A stretch of DNA of 7,792 nt, taken from positions 1 through 7,792 of the forward strand of contig JABITU010000130.1 in assembly GCA_018668195.1 (NCBI GenBank), read 5' to 3'. The notes under the pieces were generated by a model. It worked only from the letters and a program-made list of their open reading frames with translations. It had not been told where the DNA came from and did not search any database. Of the stretch, positions 1 through 6,779 are shown one piece after another. Every line of letters begins with the position of its first letter. The stretch's first letter is position 1. The position numbers were made by a program, and so were the translations under genes. Origin of the DNA: Tateyamaria sp. (GTDB lineage Bacteria; Pseudomonadota; Alphaproteobacteria; Rhodobacterales; Rhodobacteraceae).

Positions 1-3
1 ATT

Positions 4-1146
4 TTGCGCGATCTTGTCACATCTTATCGGCCCATGGCGTGCTTTGTTGCCATCGGTTTTGGCTGGGCGGCTTATGCGGCGCAGGTGCCGGTGCTTAAGG
101 CGCAGATCGACGCGTCTGATGCGATGTTTGGCACGGTCATGTTGCTAGCAGCGATCGGCGCAGTCATGGCAATGTGGCTCGCGCCCCTTGCGCATCGGTT
201 TGCAGGCCGGGCAGCGTTGGTTGTGGGGGCACTGGGCATGGCGGTGGGTTTTCTGTGTTCGGGCTTCGCGGGCGACGCTCTGGGCTTTGGCTTTGCTATG
301 GCATTGGCGGCGATGGGGTCGGGCGTGGCTGATGTATTGGCAAATGCCGAGATTTCAGAGCTAGAGGCCGACACACAGCGCAGCTTGATGAACCTGAACC
401 ACGCGGCATTTTCTTTTGCCTACGCGTTTTCAGCGCTGCTGGTTGGGGGGGCGCGTGATGCGGGCTGGAGCCCGATGGCTGTTTTTACGGTGTTGGCTGT
501 CGCCGTGGCGCTGCTTTGTTTTGTGATGCGGACGCCCGATCGCAGCAGGGCGCAGACGCAATCGGTGCCTACGTCGATGCCGCATATGTTGGTTTGGCTC
601 GCGGGCATCATTGTGTTCGTGGCATTTTTGGGTGAGGCCAGCACCGAAGGCTGGTCCGCGCTGCATCTTGAGCGGACATTGGGCGGAGGTGCTGCGGAGG
701 GGGCATTTGGCCCGGCGATTTTGGGGCTTACGATGGGATTTGGGCGGCTTTTTGGGCATTTTCTGGCGAACCGGATGCGCCCGCTTATGCTGATCGGGCT
801 GGCGATGGCGCTTGCCGCGTTTGGGACGGCGCTGGCGGGGGCCGCGCCGTCACTTGCGGTCGCCTATCTTGGATTTGGCGTGGCGGGTTTTGGGGTTTCT
901 GTCGTGGCGCCGCTGGCACTGGCATTGGTGGGCAGCACGGTGCTGCCTGCTGTGCGCCTAAAAGCGATCAGCCGGGCGGCTGCGTTGGGGTATGCGGCAT
1001 TCTTTGCCGGTCCACCGATGATGGGGTTTGTGGCTGAATTCTATGGTCTGCGTGTGTCGTTTTACGTCATTGCTGCAGTGTTGGCTGTTGTAATAACGGT
1101 TGTATTACCACCTTTGGCGGCGCAAGTCCGTCAGGCAAAGAGATGA
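4..1146 (+). CDS. MFS transporter, YbjJ-like
   Basis: Predicted 12-helix inner-membrane transporter of the major facilitator superfamily; substrate unknown. The 380-residue frame is almost wholly hydrophobic, with helices at roughly 11-30, 41-60, 67-89, 93-112, 132-150, 157-175, 194-212, 234-254, 259-280, 282-306, 322-345 and 350-372. The hydrophilic stretch at 176-192 fits the central MFS loop between the two six-helix bundles. The basic cytoplasmic loop HRFAGR (64-69) after helix 2 and the GEASTEGWSALHL segment (210-222) at helix 7 resemble the YbjJ branch (E. coli inner-membrane protein YbjJ); this is motif recall, not a search. The start is uncertain. TTG at 4 is the first start codon visible, the codon before it (ATT) is open, and the true start may lie left of the window; ATG at 34 is an alternative but would cut into helix 1. 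An intrinsic terminator follows 24 bp after the stop. The next gene is convergent, so this is the last gene of its unit. Confidence 0.85.
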   Translation: MRDLVTSYRPMACFVAIGFGWAAYAAQVPVLKAQIDASDAMFGTVMLLAAIGAVMAMWLAPLAHRFAGRAALVVGALGMAVGFLCSGFAGDALGFGFAMALAAMGSGVADVLANAEISELEADTQRSLMNLNHAAFSFAYAFSALLVGGARDAGWSPMAVFTVLAVAVALLCFVMRTPDRSRAQTQSVPTSMPHMLVWLAGIIVFVAFLGEASTEGWSALHLERTLGGGAAEGAFGPAILGLTMGFGRLFGHFLANRMRPLMLIGLAMALAAFGTALAGAAPSLAVAYLGFGVAGFGVSVVAPLALALVGSTVLPAVRLKAISRAAALGYAAFFAGPPMMGFVAEFYGLRVSFYVIAAVLAVVITVVLPPLAAQVRQAKR

Positions 1147-1170
1147 CAGCGCGTGCAGGGGGCCGCATTC

Positions 1171-1199
1171 ACATGCCAATACGATTATTGGCGTGTTTT
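1171..1199 (+). terminator. Rho-independent terminator after the MFS gene
   Basis: An 11-bp stem (1171-1181 with 1186-1196, one G-T wobble) closes a CGAT loop and is followed directly by TTT and then A. It starts 24 bp after the transporter stop. On the opposite strand no T-run follows the stem, so it should act only on rightward transcription and not on the convergent lldD. Confidence 0.75.
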
Positions 1200-1258
1200 A
1201 TCACTGCCGTTTAGGATCAGGACCGATATATCTTGAGCATATCGTCAAAATAAAACTG

Positions 1259-2425
1259 TTAGTCTTGCCAGACGCCTTCAAAACCCTGCGGAATTAAAAG
1301 GTTGCCCCGATTCAGTTCGTGCACCGATCTTTCGCCGCACAGCGCCATCGTAAGGTCAAGCTCTCTCTGGATCACGTTCAGCGCGTGGGTCACGCCTTTT
1401 TGCCCCATTGCGCCCAACCCGTAGATGAAGGCACGGCCGATATATGTGCCTGTGGCCCCCATGGCCAACGCCTTCAGCACGTCTTGGCCGGAACGGATAC
1501 CACCATCTAGGTGCACTTCGATCTGATCGCCGACCGCGTCAAGTATGCTGGGTAAAACCTTGATCGAGCTGAGTGCCCCATCAAGCTGCCGCCCACCGTG
1601 GTTTGAGACGATGATCGCGTCCGCCCCGACCTTGAGCGCCATTTTTGCGTCTTCGGCATCCAGGATTCCCTTGAGGATCACTTTGCCGCCCCATTGTTCT
1701 TTCAGTTTGGCGACCTTGTTCCAGTCCAACGACGGGTCAAATTGTTCATTGGTCCATGCCCCCAAACGCGACATGTCAGAGACGCCTTTCACATGTCCAA
1801 CGATATTGCCAAATTCGCGGCGTTTGGCTGTCAGCATTTCGATCCCCCAGCCCCATTTGGTGGCAAGGTTGGCAATCGTCTTGGGGGTCATCTTGGGGGG
1901 GGCGGAAAGACCATTCTTGAGGTCTTTGTGGCGTTGACCGAGGATTTGTAGATCAAGCGTGATGACAAGCGCTGAACATTTGGCGTCTTTGGCCCTTTGG
2001 ATCAGGCGGCTTACAAAATCTTCGTCTTTCATGGTGTAAAGCTGAAACCAAAACGGCGCGTTCGTGTGCTCTGCTACATCCTCGATCGAGTTTATGGACA
2101 TGGTCGACAGAGTAAAGGGTACGCCAAAAAGCTCAGCGGCGCGCGCGGCTTTCATCTCGCCATCGGCGTGCTGCATGCCGGTTAGGCCAACGGGCGCAAG
2201 GGCCACTGGCATGGCCACATCCTGTCCGATCATCTGAGATTTCGTGCTGCGCCCGGTCATATCGACTGCCACGCGCTGACGCAGGCGGATATCGTCAAAA
2301 TCCGATGAATTGTCGCGAAAGGTTTGCTCGGTCCAACTGCCTGATTCGCAATAGTCATAGAACATACGTGGCACCCGGCGCTCATAGATGCGTTTCAGAT
2401 CTTCGATGCGGGTGATAACTGTCAT
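1259..2425 (-). CDS. lldD: FMN-dependent L-lactate dehydrogenase / alpha-hydroxy-acid oxidase
   Basis: Flavoprotein that oxidises an L-2-hydroxy acid, most likely L-lactate to pyruvate, passing electrons to the respiratory chain; LldD-type enzymes sit at the inner face of the membrane. The 388 residues match the family length and form one FMN-dependent TIM barrel. Family residues can be seen: Tyr in FYDY (22-25), FWFQLY ending at Tyr130, TLD (Asp158), Lys252 in LKG, the catalytic SNHGGRQLD segment (274-282, His276 as proton acceptor, Arg279 for substrate carboxylate), and the FMN-phosphate segment DGGIRSG (307-313) with GR at 330-331. The ATG at 2425 gives the usual N-terminus; only a weak AAGAG-like ribosome site precedes it. 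The gene diverges from trmB across a 152-bp gap holding a 20-bp inverted repeat next to its start, a plausible operator. It could instead act on glycolate, mandelate or another 2-hydroxy acid; the sequence alone does not settle the substrate. Confidence 0.9.
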   Translation of the reverse strand: MTVITRIEDLKRIYERRVPRMFYDYCESGSWTEQTFRDNSSDFDDIRLRQRVAVDMTGRSTKSQMIGQDVAMPVALAPVGLTGMQHADGEMKAARAAELFGVPFTLSTMSINSIEDVAEHTNAPFWFQLYTMKDEDFVSRLIQRAKDAKCSALVITLDLQILGQRHKDLKNGLSAPPKMTPKTIANLATKWGWGIEMLTAKRREFGNIVGHVKGVSDMSRLGAWTNEQFDPSLDWNKVAKLKEQWGGKVILKGILDAEDAKMALKVGADAIIVSNHGGRQLDGALSSIKVLPSILDAVGDQIEVHLDGGIRSGQDVLKALAMGATGTYIGRAFIYGLGAMGQKGVTHALNVIQRELDLTMALCGERSVHELNRGNLLIPQGFEGVWQD

Positions 2426-2440
2426 GGCGCAGCACTCTTT

Positions 2441-2460
2441 TTGGTAGTTTTGCTTACCAA
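2441..2460. promoter_or_regulatory. Inverted repeat, candidate operator of lldD
   Basis: A perfect 6-bp inverted repeat, TTGGTA (2441-2446) and TACCAA (2455-2460), with an 8-bp spacer, lies 15 bp upstream of the lldD start. On the lldD strand it covers the weak -10 (AAAACT, 2446-2451) of a possible promoter whose -35 is TTGAAA (2469-2474) at 17-bp spacing. GntR/FadR-type regulators such as LldR and PdhR bind TTGGT..ACCAA-like sites, but with a much shorter centre, so the regulator type is a guess. It could also be chance. Confidence 0.4.
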
Positions 2461-2577
2461 TAGCGAGCTTTCAAGGCAAATGCCAAAACAAGTTTCCAAA
2501 ATGTGCAATATTGAACGTGTGCAGAGCGGTATCGCATTGCATTGCGCCCAGAACCCCTTCGCGGTACATCGCGCGCC

Positions 2578-3276
2578 ATGTCACTGCGCCCTCATCGTAA
2601 TTTTTATGGACGTCTCAAGGGCAAAGCCCTGAAGGACAGTCAGAAACGCTATCTGGAAGAGGATCTGGCGGCGTTGTCGCCCGGCTCTGTGTCTTGGCAA
2701 AGCAACCCCGACCGTGTTCCGCTTGATCTTAACGCTGTGTTCGGCGGGCGGCCGGTCTGGCTGGAAATCGGATTTGGTGGCGGCGAACATCTGGTGCATC
2801 AGGCGCGTGCGAACTCAGATGTCGGAATTATTGGAGCTGAGCCTTATATCAACGGTGTGGCCATGCTGTTGGGAAAAATTCGTCGCGCCGGCGTCAGCAA
2901 TCTTGCAGTGCACCCCGGCGATGCGCGTGATCTGATGGATGTATTACCCCCGGCCAGCATCGCGCGCGCATTCCTGCTTTACCCTGATCCATGGCCCAAG
3001 GCACGCCATCACAGGCGTCGTTTCGTGACACCGGAACATCTCGGCCCCTTGGCGCGTGTCCTGCAGCCCGGTGCGATGCTGCGTGTGGCAACAGACATTC
3101 CCGATTATGTGCGCCAGACACTCGAAGAGGTCCCAGGCCAAGGATTTGAGTGGCTTGCCAAGCGTCCGGCAGACTGGCGCGAGCCGTGGGATGACTGGCT
3201 GTCGACGCGCTATGAACAAAAGGCGCTGCGCGAGGGACGCGTGCCGCATTACCTGACCTTCCGGCGCTTGGGCTAG
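2578..3276 (+). CDS. trmB: tRNA (guanine-N7)-methyltransferase TrmB
   Basis: Cytoplasmic SAM-dependent enzyme that makes m7G at position 46 in the variable loop of tRNAs. The 232-residue product is a class I Rossmann methyltransferase. EIGFGGGEHL (63-72) is the SAM-binding motif I, GAEPY (86-90) has the acidic residue that usually contacts the SAM ribose, and YPDPWPKARHHRRR (135-148) is the TrmB signature. The C-terminal RYEQKALREGRVPHYLTF (211-228) is the usual tRNA and guanine-binding end. The frame is open further upstream to a TTG at 2542, but ATG at 2578 gives the usual MSxxPHRNFYGR start and was chosen; no strong Shine-Dalgarno site precedes either. It diverges from lldD and lies 113 bp before aroA in the same direction. 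Nothing unusual is seen in the catalytic motifs. Confidence 0.95.
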   Translation: MSLRPHRNFYGRLKGKALKDSQKRYLEEDLAALSPGSVSWQSNPDRVPLDLNAVFGGRPVWLEIGFGGGEHLVHQARANSDVGIIGAEPYINGVAMLLGKIRRAGVSNLAVHPGDARDLMDVLPPASIARAFLLYPDPWPKARHHRRRFVTPEHLGPLARVLQPGAMLRVATDIPDYVRQTLEEVPGQGFEWLAKRPADWREPWDDWLSTRYEQKALREGRVPHYLTFRRLG

Positions 3277-3377
3277 CTGCGGAAAGCATCGGTGGCGTGC
3301 GTCGAGCTGTGTTGCTTGGTCTGGACTGCCCCAATCACAACGGTTAGGTGTGCGGCAACGCAAAGCCACCCCAACCC

Positions 3378-3382
3378 GAGAG
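3378..3382 (+). promoter_or_regulatory. Ribosome-binding site deciding the aroA start
   Basis: GAGAG lies 7 bp before the ATG at 3390. It supports that codon over the in-frame upstream start at 3348, which has no such site and would add 14 residues not typical of the family. Confidence 0.55.
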
Positions 3383-3389
3383 CTTTTTC

Positions 3390-4736
3390 ATGTCCAGCCA
3401 CGGCGCACCGATCCCAATGACTTCAGAGGCCTGCGGGCCGCTTTCTGGCACCGCGCAAGTCCCGGGCGACAAGTCGATCTCGCATCGCTCGCTGATCCTC
3501 GGCGCGCTTTGTGTGGGCGAGACAACGATCACCGGATTACTTGAGGGGCAGGATGTTCTGGACACTGCCAAGGCGATGCGCGCCTTTGGCGCAGAGGTCA
3601 CGGATCATGGGGGCGGTAAATGGTCGGTGCAGGGTGTCGGTGTGGGCGGGTTTGCCGAGCCAGATCAGGTTATCGACTGCGGCAACTCTGGAACTGGCGT
3701 GCGGTTGATCATGGGCGTTATGGCGACATCACCAATCACAGCGACCTTTACCGGCGACGCGAGCCTGAACAAACGCCCCATGGCGCGGGTCACTGACCCA
3801 TTGACCGCGTTTGGCACGCAGGCCGTGGGCCGCACGGGCGGGCGGTTGCCCATGACGTTGGTGGGCGCTGCTGATCCGGTGCCGGTGCAATACACCGTGC
3901 CGGTGCCGTCGGCGCAGGTGAAATCGGCGGTACTTTTTGCAGGGCTCAATGCACCCGGCGAGACTGTGGTGATCGAAACAGAGGCGACGCGCGATCACAC
4001 AGAGCGAATGCTTGCCGGCTTTGGCGCTGACATCCGCACCGAAGTGACGGACGAGGGCCGGGTCATAACCCTGAAAGGTCAGCCAGAGCTGACACCGCAG
4101 CATATAGACGTGCCGCGCGATCCGTCCTCGGCAGCTTTCCCAGTCTGCGCGGCACTCATTGTTCCGGGCTCGGATATACTGGTGCCAACGATCGGGCTGA
4201 ACTCGACGCGCGCGGGCCTGTTCCAGACGTTGCGCGATATGGGTGCGGATCTGACATATGAAAACGAGCGCATCGAAGGTGGCGAACCGGTCGCCGATCT
4301 GCGAGCGCGGTTCTCACCCAATCTAAAAGGTATCGAAGTCCCTGCCGAGCGTGCAGCGAGCATGATCGACGAATATCCTGTTTTGTCAGTGGTCGCTTGT
4401 TTCGCTAATGGCAAAACACACATGCCGGGGGTCAAGGAATTACGCGTCAAGGAAAGTGACCGCATCGATGCGATGGCTGCAGGCCTGCGTGCGGCAGGCG
4501 TTACCGTCGAGGATGGGCTCGATTGGTGGACTGTAACCGGATTAGGCCACGGCAATGTTCCGGGGGGCGTCACCTGTGCCAGCCATCTTGACCACCGTAT
4601 TGCAATGTCGTTCCTGATCATGGGGATGGCGACCAACGCGCCGATGTCTGTTGATGACGGTGGCCCGATTGCGACATCCTTTCCGATATTTGAGCCGCTG
4701 ATGGCTCGGCTAGGCTCATGCTTAAGCCGGGGTTGA
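3390..4736 (+). CDS. aroA: EPSP synthase (3-phosphoshikimate 1-carboxyvinyltransferase), class II type
   Basis: Transfers enolpyruvyl from phosphoenolpyruvate to shikimate-3-phosphate, the sixth step of the shikimate pathway, in the cytoplasm. The 448 residues fit the family and resemble the Agrobacterium CP4 enzyme. Visible motifs are GDKS (26-29), GNSGTG (98-103), SAQVK (174-178), RDHTE (201-205), NSTR (271-274), SMIDEYP with Asp327 (324-330), LRVKESDR with Glu355 (351-358) and DHRIAM (401-406). GDKS, RDHTE, SAQxK and NxTR are the class II hallmarks. The position equivalent to Ala100 of CP4, which gives glyphosate insensitivity there, is Gly101 here, as in the sensitive class I enzymes, so tolerance should not be assumed. 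The N-terminus MSSHGxPIPM is the common roseobacter form. The gene follows trmB and precedes cmk by 154 bp; the aroA-cmk pairing is widespread in proteobacteria. Confidence 0.96.
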   Translation: MSSHGAPIPMTSEACGPLSGTAQVPGDKSISHRSLILGALCVGETTITGLLEGQDVLDTAKAMRAFGAEVTDHGGGKWSVQGVGVGGFAEPDQVIDCGNSGTGVRLIMGVMATSPITATFTGDASLNKRPMARVTDPLTAFGTQAVGRTGGRLPMTLVGAADPVPVQYTVPVPSAQVKSAVLFAGLNAPGETVVIETEATRDHTERMLAGFGADIRTEVTDEGRVITLKGQPELTPQHIDVPRDPSSAAFPVCAALIVPGSDILVPTIGLNSTRAGLFQTLRDMGADLTYENERIEGGEPVADLRARFSPNLKGIEVPAERAASMIDEYPVLSVVACFANGKTHMPGVKELRVKESDRIDAMAAGLRAAGVTVEDGLDWWTVTGLGHGNVPGGVTCASHLDHRIAMSFLIMGMATNAPMSVDDGGPIATSFPIFEPLMARLGSCLSRG

Positions 4737-4754
4737 TATATTGCCAGTGTCAAT

Positions 4755-4782
4755 TTGACCGCCGGTGTTGCGCCGATATGGA
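4755..4782 (+). promoter_or_regulatory. Possible cmk promoter
   Basis: TTGACC (4755-4760, five of six matches to the sigma70 -35 box) is followed after 16 bp by a poor -10 (TATGGA, 4777-4782). It lies in the 154-bp gap between aroA and cmk and could give cmk its own transcription. The weak -10 makes this tentative; cmk may simply be read through from aroA. Confidence 0.25.
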
Positions 4783-4890
4783 CGTTTGTACGGACAGGCA
4801 CTGATCGCGCTGTGCCAGAGTGTTTTGAAAGTGCAGCTTTGCTGGCCGCTGCGTCCTTGTGCTGGCGTATGGTCATTCAATGAGGGGCGC

Positions 4891-5511
4891 ATGATAAAGC
4901 CATTTACAGTTGCCATAGATGGGCCTGCAGCTGCCGGTAAGGGCACGGTGTCGCGTGCTGTGGCAGCACATTTCGACCTGGCGCATTTGGACACTGGCCT
5001 TTTGTACCGCGCCGTGGGCGCTCAAGTCTTGCGCGGGGTCGCACCGATCACTGCGGCCCTTAATCTTGACCGTGCCGGCCTCGAAGATCCAAGCCTGCGC
5101 ACGGCAGAGGTGGCCGAGGCGGCCAGTAAGGTCGCAGTGATCCCCGAAGTGCGCGCCGCTTTGCTGGATTTTCAGCGGGCCTTTGCCCGTAGGGCAGGGG
5201 GCGCAGTGTTGGATGGGCGCGATATCGGCACTGTGATCGTGCCGCAGGCCGAAGCACAGCTGTTCGTGACAGCCAGCCCCGAGGTGCGCGCCAAACGCCG
5301 CCATGCTGAGATGCTTGAACGCGGCCAAGCGGCGGAATATGCGCAGGTTCTGGCCGATGTGCGCGCCCGGGATATGCGCGATTCTGAACGGGCCACAGCA
5401 CCGCTAAGGCCAAGCGATACCGCTATGATCCTGGACACGTCCGACCTTAGCATTGATGCGGCAGTTATGGCTGCCATCGACTGGGTGCAGTCCAAGCGTA
5501 GCAGCGTTTGA
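4891..5511 (+). CDS. cmk: (d)CMP kinase (cytidylate kinase)
   Basis: Phosphorylates CMP and dCMP to the diphosphates with ATP, recycling CMP from RNA and lipid turnover, in the cytoplasm. The 206-residue product has the P-loop GPAAAGKGT (11-19), the DTGLLYRA segment (34-41) that begins the nucleotide-monophosphate region, LDGRDIGT (107-114) for CMP binding, an arginine-rich LID at about 158-168 ([11 protein letters not shown]) and the closing LDTSDL (181-186). The frame is open upstream to 4765, but ATG at 4891 starts directly before the P-loop strand and is preceded by GAGGGG at 4882-4887. In many alphaproteobacteria rpsA follows cmk; here only 89 bp separate it from the convergent trpA, so the usual downstream partner is absent. 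Confidence 0.95.
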   Translation: MIKPFTVAIDGPAAAGKGTVSRAVAAHFDLAHLDTGLLYRAVGAQVLRGVAPITAALNLDRAGLEDPSLRTAEVAEAASKVAVIPEVRAALLDFQRAFARRAGGAVLDGRDIGTVIVPQAEAQLFVTASPEVRAKRRHAEMLERGQAAEYAQVLADVRARDMRDSERATAPLRPSDTAMILDTSDLSIDAAVMAAIDWVQSKRSSV

Positions 5512-5536
5512 CGTAATGTCTGACACATCAAACATC

Positions 5537-5591
5537 ACCTAACGCATTGAAATATTATATTTTAGACAGCGTTAGGTCATTTAGGTTTTTT
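5537..5591. terminator. Hairpin between convergent cmk and trpA
   Basis: A perfect 9-bp inverted repeat (ACCTAACGC at 5537-5545, GCGTTAGGT at 5569-5577) encloses a second small A/T stem (AAATA 5550-5554 with TATTT 5558-5562), so the whole can fold as one interrupted hairpin. A run of six Ts at 5586-5591 follows on the plus strand, eight bases after the stem, which is further than usual. Its place between two converging genes suggests a terminator, perhaps for both. The long loop and displaced T-run keep confidence moderate. Confidence 0.45.
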
Positions 5592-5600
5592 ACTGGTGGG

Positions 5601-6395
5601 TTAGGCTGCGTGCGCACCATCGGCGAGGGATTTCACAAAGCTGAGGATGTCAGGTACGCTGTCACCTGCTGCAATGCGCGATATAATCGCAGATCCAACC
5701 ACGGCGCCGTCGGCGACGCTTGCGATGGCGCGTGACTTTTCGGGTGTGTTGATGCCAAAACCCACAATAACCGGCAAGTTGGTCGACGCCTTGATGCGGG
5801 CTACCTCTGGTGCGACGTCCGCTGTGTCAGCTTCAGCGGCCCCGGTGATGCCGGTGATCGAGACATAGTACACAAAGCCAGATGTGTTCTGCAGCACGCG
5901 GGGCAGGCGCTTGTCATCTGTTGTAGGCGTGGCCAAGCGAATGAAATTCAGCCCGGCCGCTTGCGCGGGGATGCACAGTTCAACATCTTCTTCTGGAGGC
6001 AAGTCGACCACGATTAACCCATCAATGCCGGCCGCTTTTGCATCGGCAAGAAACTGGTCGACACCGTGCGAATAGATTGGGTTGTAATATCCCATCAACA
6101 CAATTGGTGTGGTGTTATCGTCTTTGCGAAAGGCCCGAGCCAGATCTAGTGTCTTGTTGAGGGTCATGCCGCTTTCCAGTGCGCGTTGACCGGCAAGCTG
6201 GATTGTTTGGCCATCGGCCATCGGGTCAGTAAAGGGCAACCCCAACTCAATGACGTCCACGCCGGCGGCGGGCAGGCCGCGCACAATTTCGAGAGAGCGG
6301 TCAAAGTCGGGATCGCCTGCCATTATATAGGACACGAATGTTTTACGACCTGCAGCGTTCAGCTCTTGGAATTTAGTATCTAACCGCGTTTTCAT
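5601..6395 (-). CDS. trpA: Tryptophan synthase alpha chain
   Basis: Cleaves indole-3-glycerol phosphate to indole and glyceraldehyde-3-phosphate; indole is channelled to the TrpB subunit in the alpha2-beta2 complex. The 264-residue TIM barrel has the family length. [15 protein letters not shown] (48-62) carries the catalytic pair Glu50 and Asp61 (Glu49 and Asp60 in E. coli). [15 protein letters not shown] and VVGSAI are the active-site loop and phosphate-binding segments. ATG at 6395 is preceded by GGAGGGG, a strong ribosome site; the frame stays open upstream to 6521 (with another ATG at 6473), but those 42 residues have no family character. trpB and trpF are not adjacent here. It converges on cmk. 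No trp leader peptide or attenuator was recognised upstream. Confidence 0.95.
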   Translation of the reverse strand: MKTRLDTKFQELNAAGRKTFVSYIMAGDPDFDRSLEIVRGLPAAGVDVIELGLPFTDPMADGQTIQLAGQRALESGMTLNKTLDLARAFRKDDNTTPIVLMGYYNPIYSHGVDQFLADAKAAGIDGLIVVDLPPEEDVELCIPAQAAGLNFIRLATPTTDDKRLPRVLQNTSGFVYYVSITGITGAAEADTADVAPEVARIKASTNLPVIVGFGINTPEKSRAIASVADGAVVGSAIISRIAAGDSVPDILSFVKSLADGAHAA

Positions 6396-6725
6396 GGGCC
6401 CCTCCGTCGTTACCAGTCCACCTGCCTTAGGTTGAGCGGAAAGGCAAGCACCCTCAGAAAGACTTGTGGTCATGGATGAGGTATGTTTCCAGCCCCAAGG
6501 ATGTATGTGGCAATGGCCCAACTGTAGCCCTGCAGTCCCCGCCGATGAAACCAGAAATCACGCACAACTCGAGCGCCTGATACCCAGACATCGGCACCAT
6601 GCGCCCATAAGGCTTGATCAGTGCGCAATTGGGCGTCAATATGACAGAGACGGCGTTCCACTTGGGGAGTGTCGGTTGAGACTACGCTATACCCATAAGT
6701 GCTAATTACTACCCTCAATGCTAGC

Positions 6726-6754
6726 TTTAAAGTGATAAAAGCCCACGCTATGCT
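6726..6754 (+). promoter_or_regulatory. Possible promoter of the curlin-repeat gene
   Basis: TTTAAA (6726-6731) and TATGCT (6749-6754) each match four of six sigma70 consensus bases at the ideal 17-bp spacing, and would start RNA about 20 bp before the GTG at 6780. Weak boxes; position and the local A/T-rich context are the main support. Confidence 0.35.
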
Positions 6755-6767
6755 TCAGAAATAAAGC

Positions 6768-6773
6768 AGGAAG
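6768..6773 (+). promoter_or_regulatory. Ribosome-binding site for the GTG start at 6780
   Basis: AGGAAG ends 6 bp before GTG 6780. An in-frame TAA at 6762-6764 closes the frame upstream, so this GTG is the only start that keeps the N-terminal hydrophobic segment; the next in-frame ATG (codon 38) would lose it. Confidence 0.6.
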
Positions 6774-6779
6774 CGGCAA

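Larger units (their letters stand above)
6396..6779. other. 384-bp region without a recognised gene
   Basis: This stretch separates the divergent trpA and the curlin-repeat gene, so it should hold both promoters. Frames of 60-83 codons are open on both strands (minus 6470-6718, minus 6454-6639, plus 6466-6705), but none shows a motif I recognise or a convincing ribosome site, and they overlap one another. It may be a decayed gene remnant: the long minus-strand frame (82 residues) has a protein-like mix with several Trp and Arg residues but no family I can name. The last ~70 bp (6700-6779) are A/T-rich and hold a possible promoter. Confidence 0.5.

Noticed and set aside
1226..1247. Small GATAT/ATATC hairpin after lldD as its terminator
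   Set aside because: Only about 6 bp with a 9-nt loop and no T-run on the minus strand.
2441..2460. The inverted repeat as a terminator
   Set aside because: It lies upstream of both divergent genes, has a short 6-bp stem with low GC, and no T-run follows on either strand.
2542..2577. TTG start for TrmB at 2542
   Set aside because: It adds 12 residues outside the family pattern; ATG at 2578 gives the usual MSxxPHRNFYGR start.
4079..4876. A 265-codon open frame on the minus strand opposite aroA
   Set aside because: It lies antisense to the well-supported aroA, has no recognisable motif and is typical of the long antisense frames of GC-rich genes.
6396..6521. A 42-residue N-terminal extension of TrpA
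   Set aside because: The extension has no family character, while the ATG at 6395 has a strong GGAGG site and gives the normal 264-residue length.
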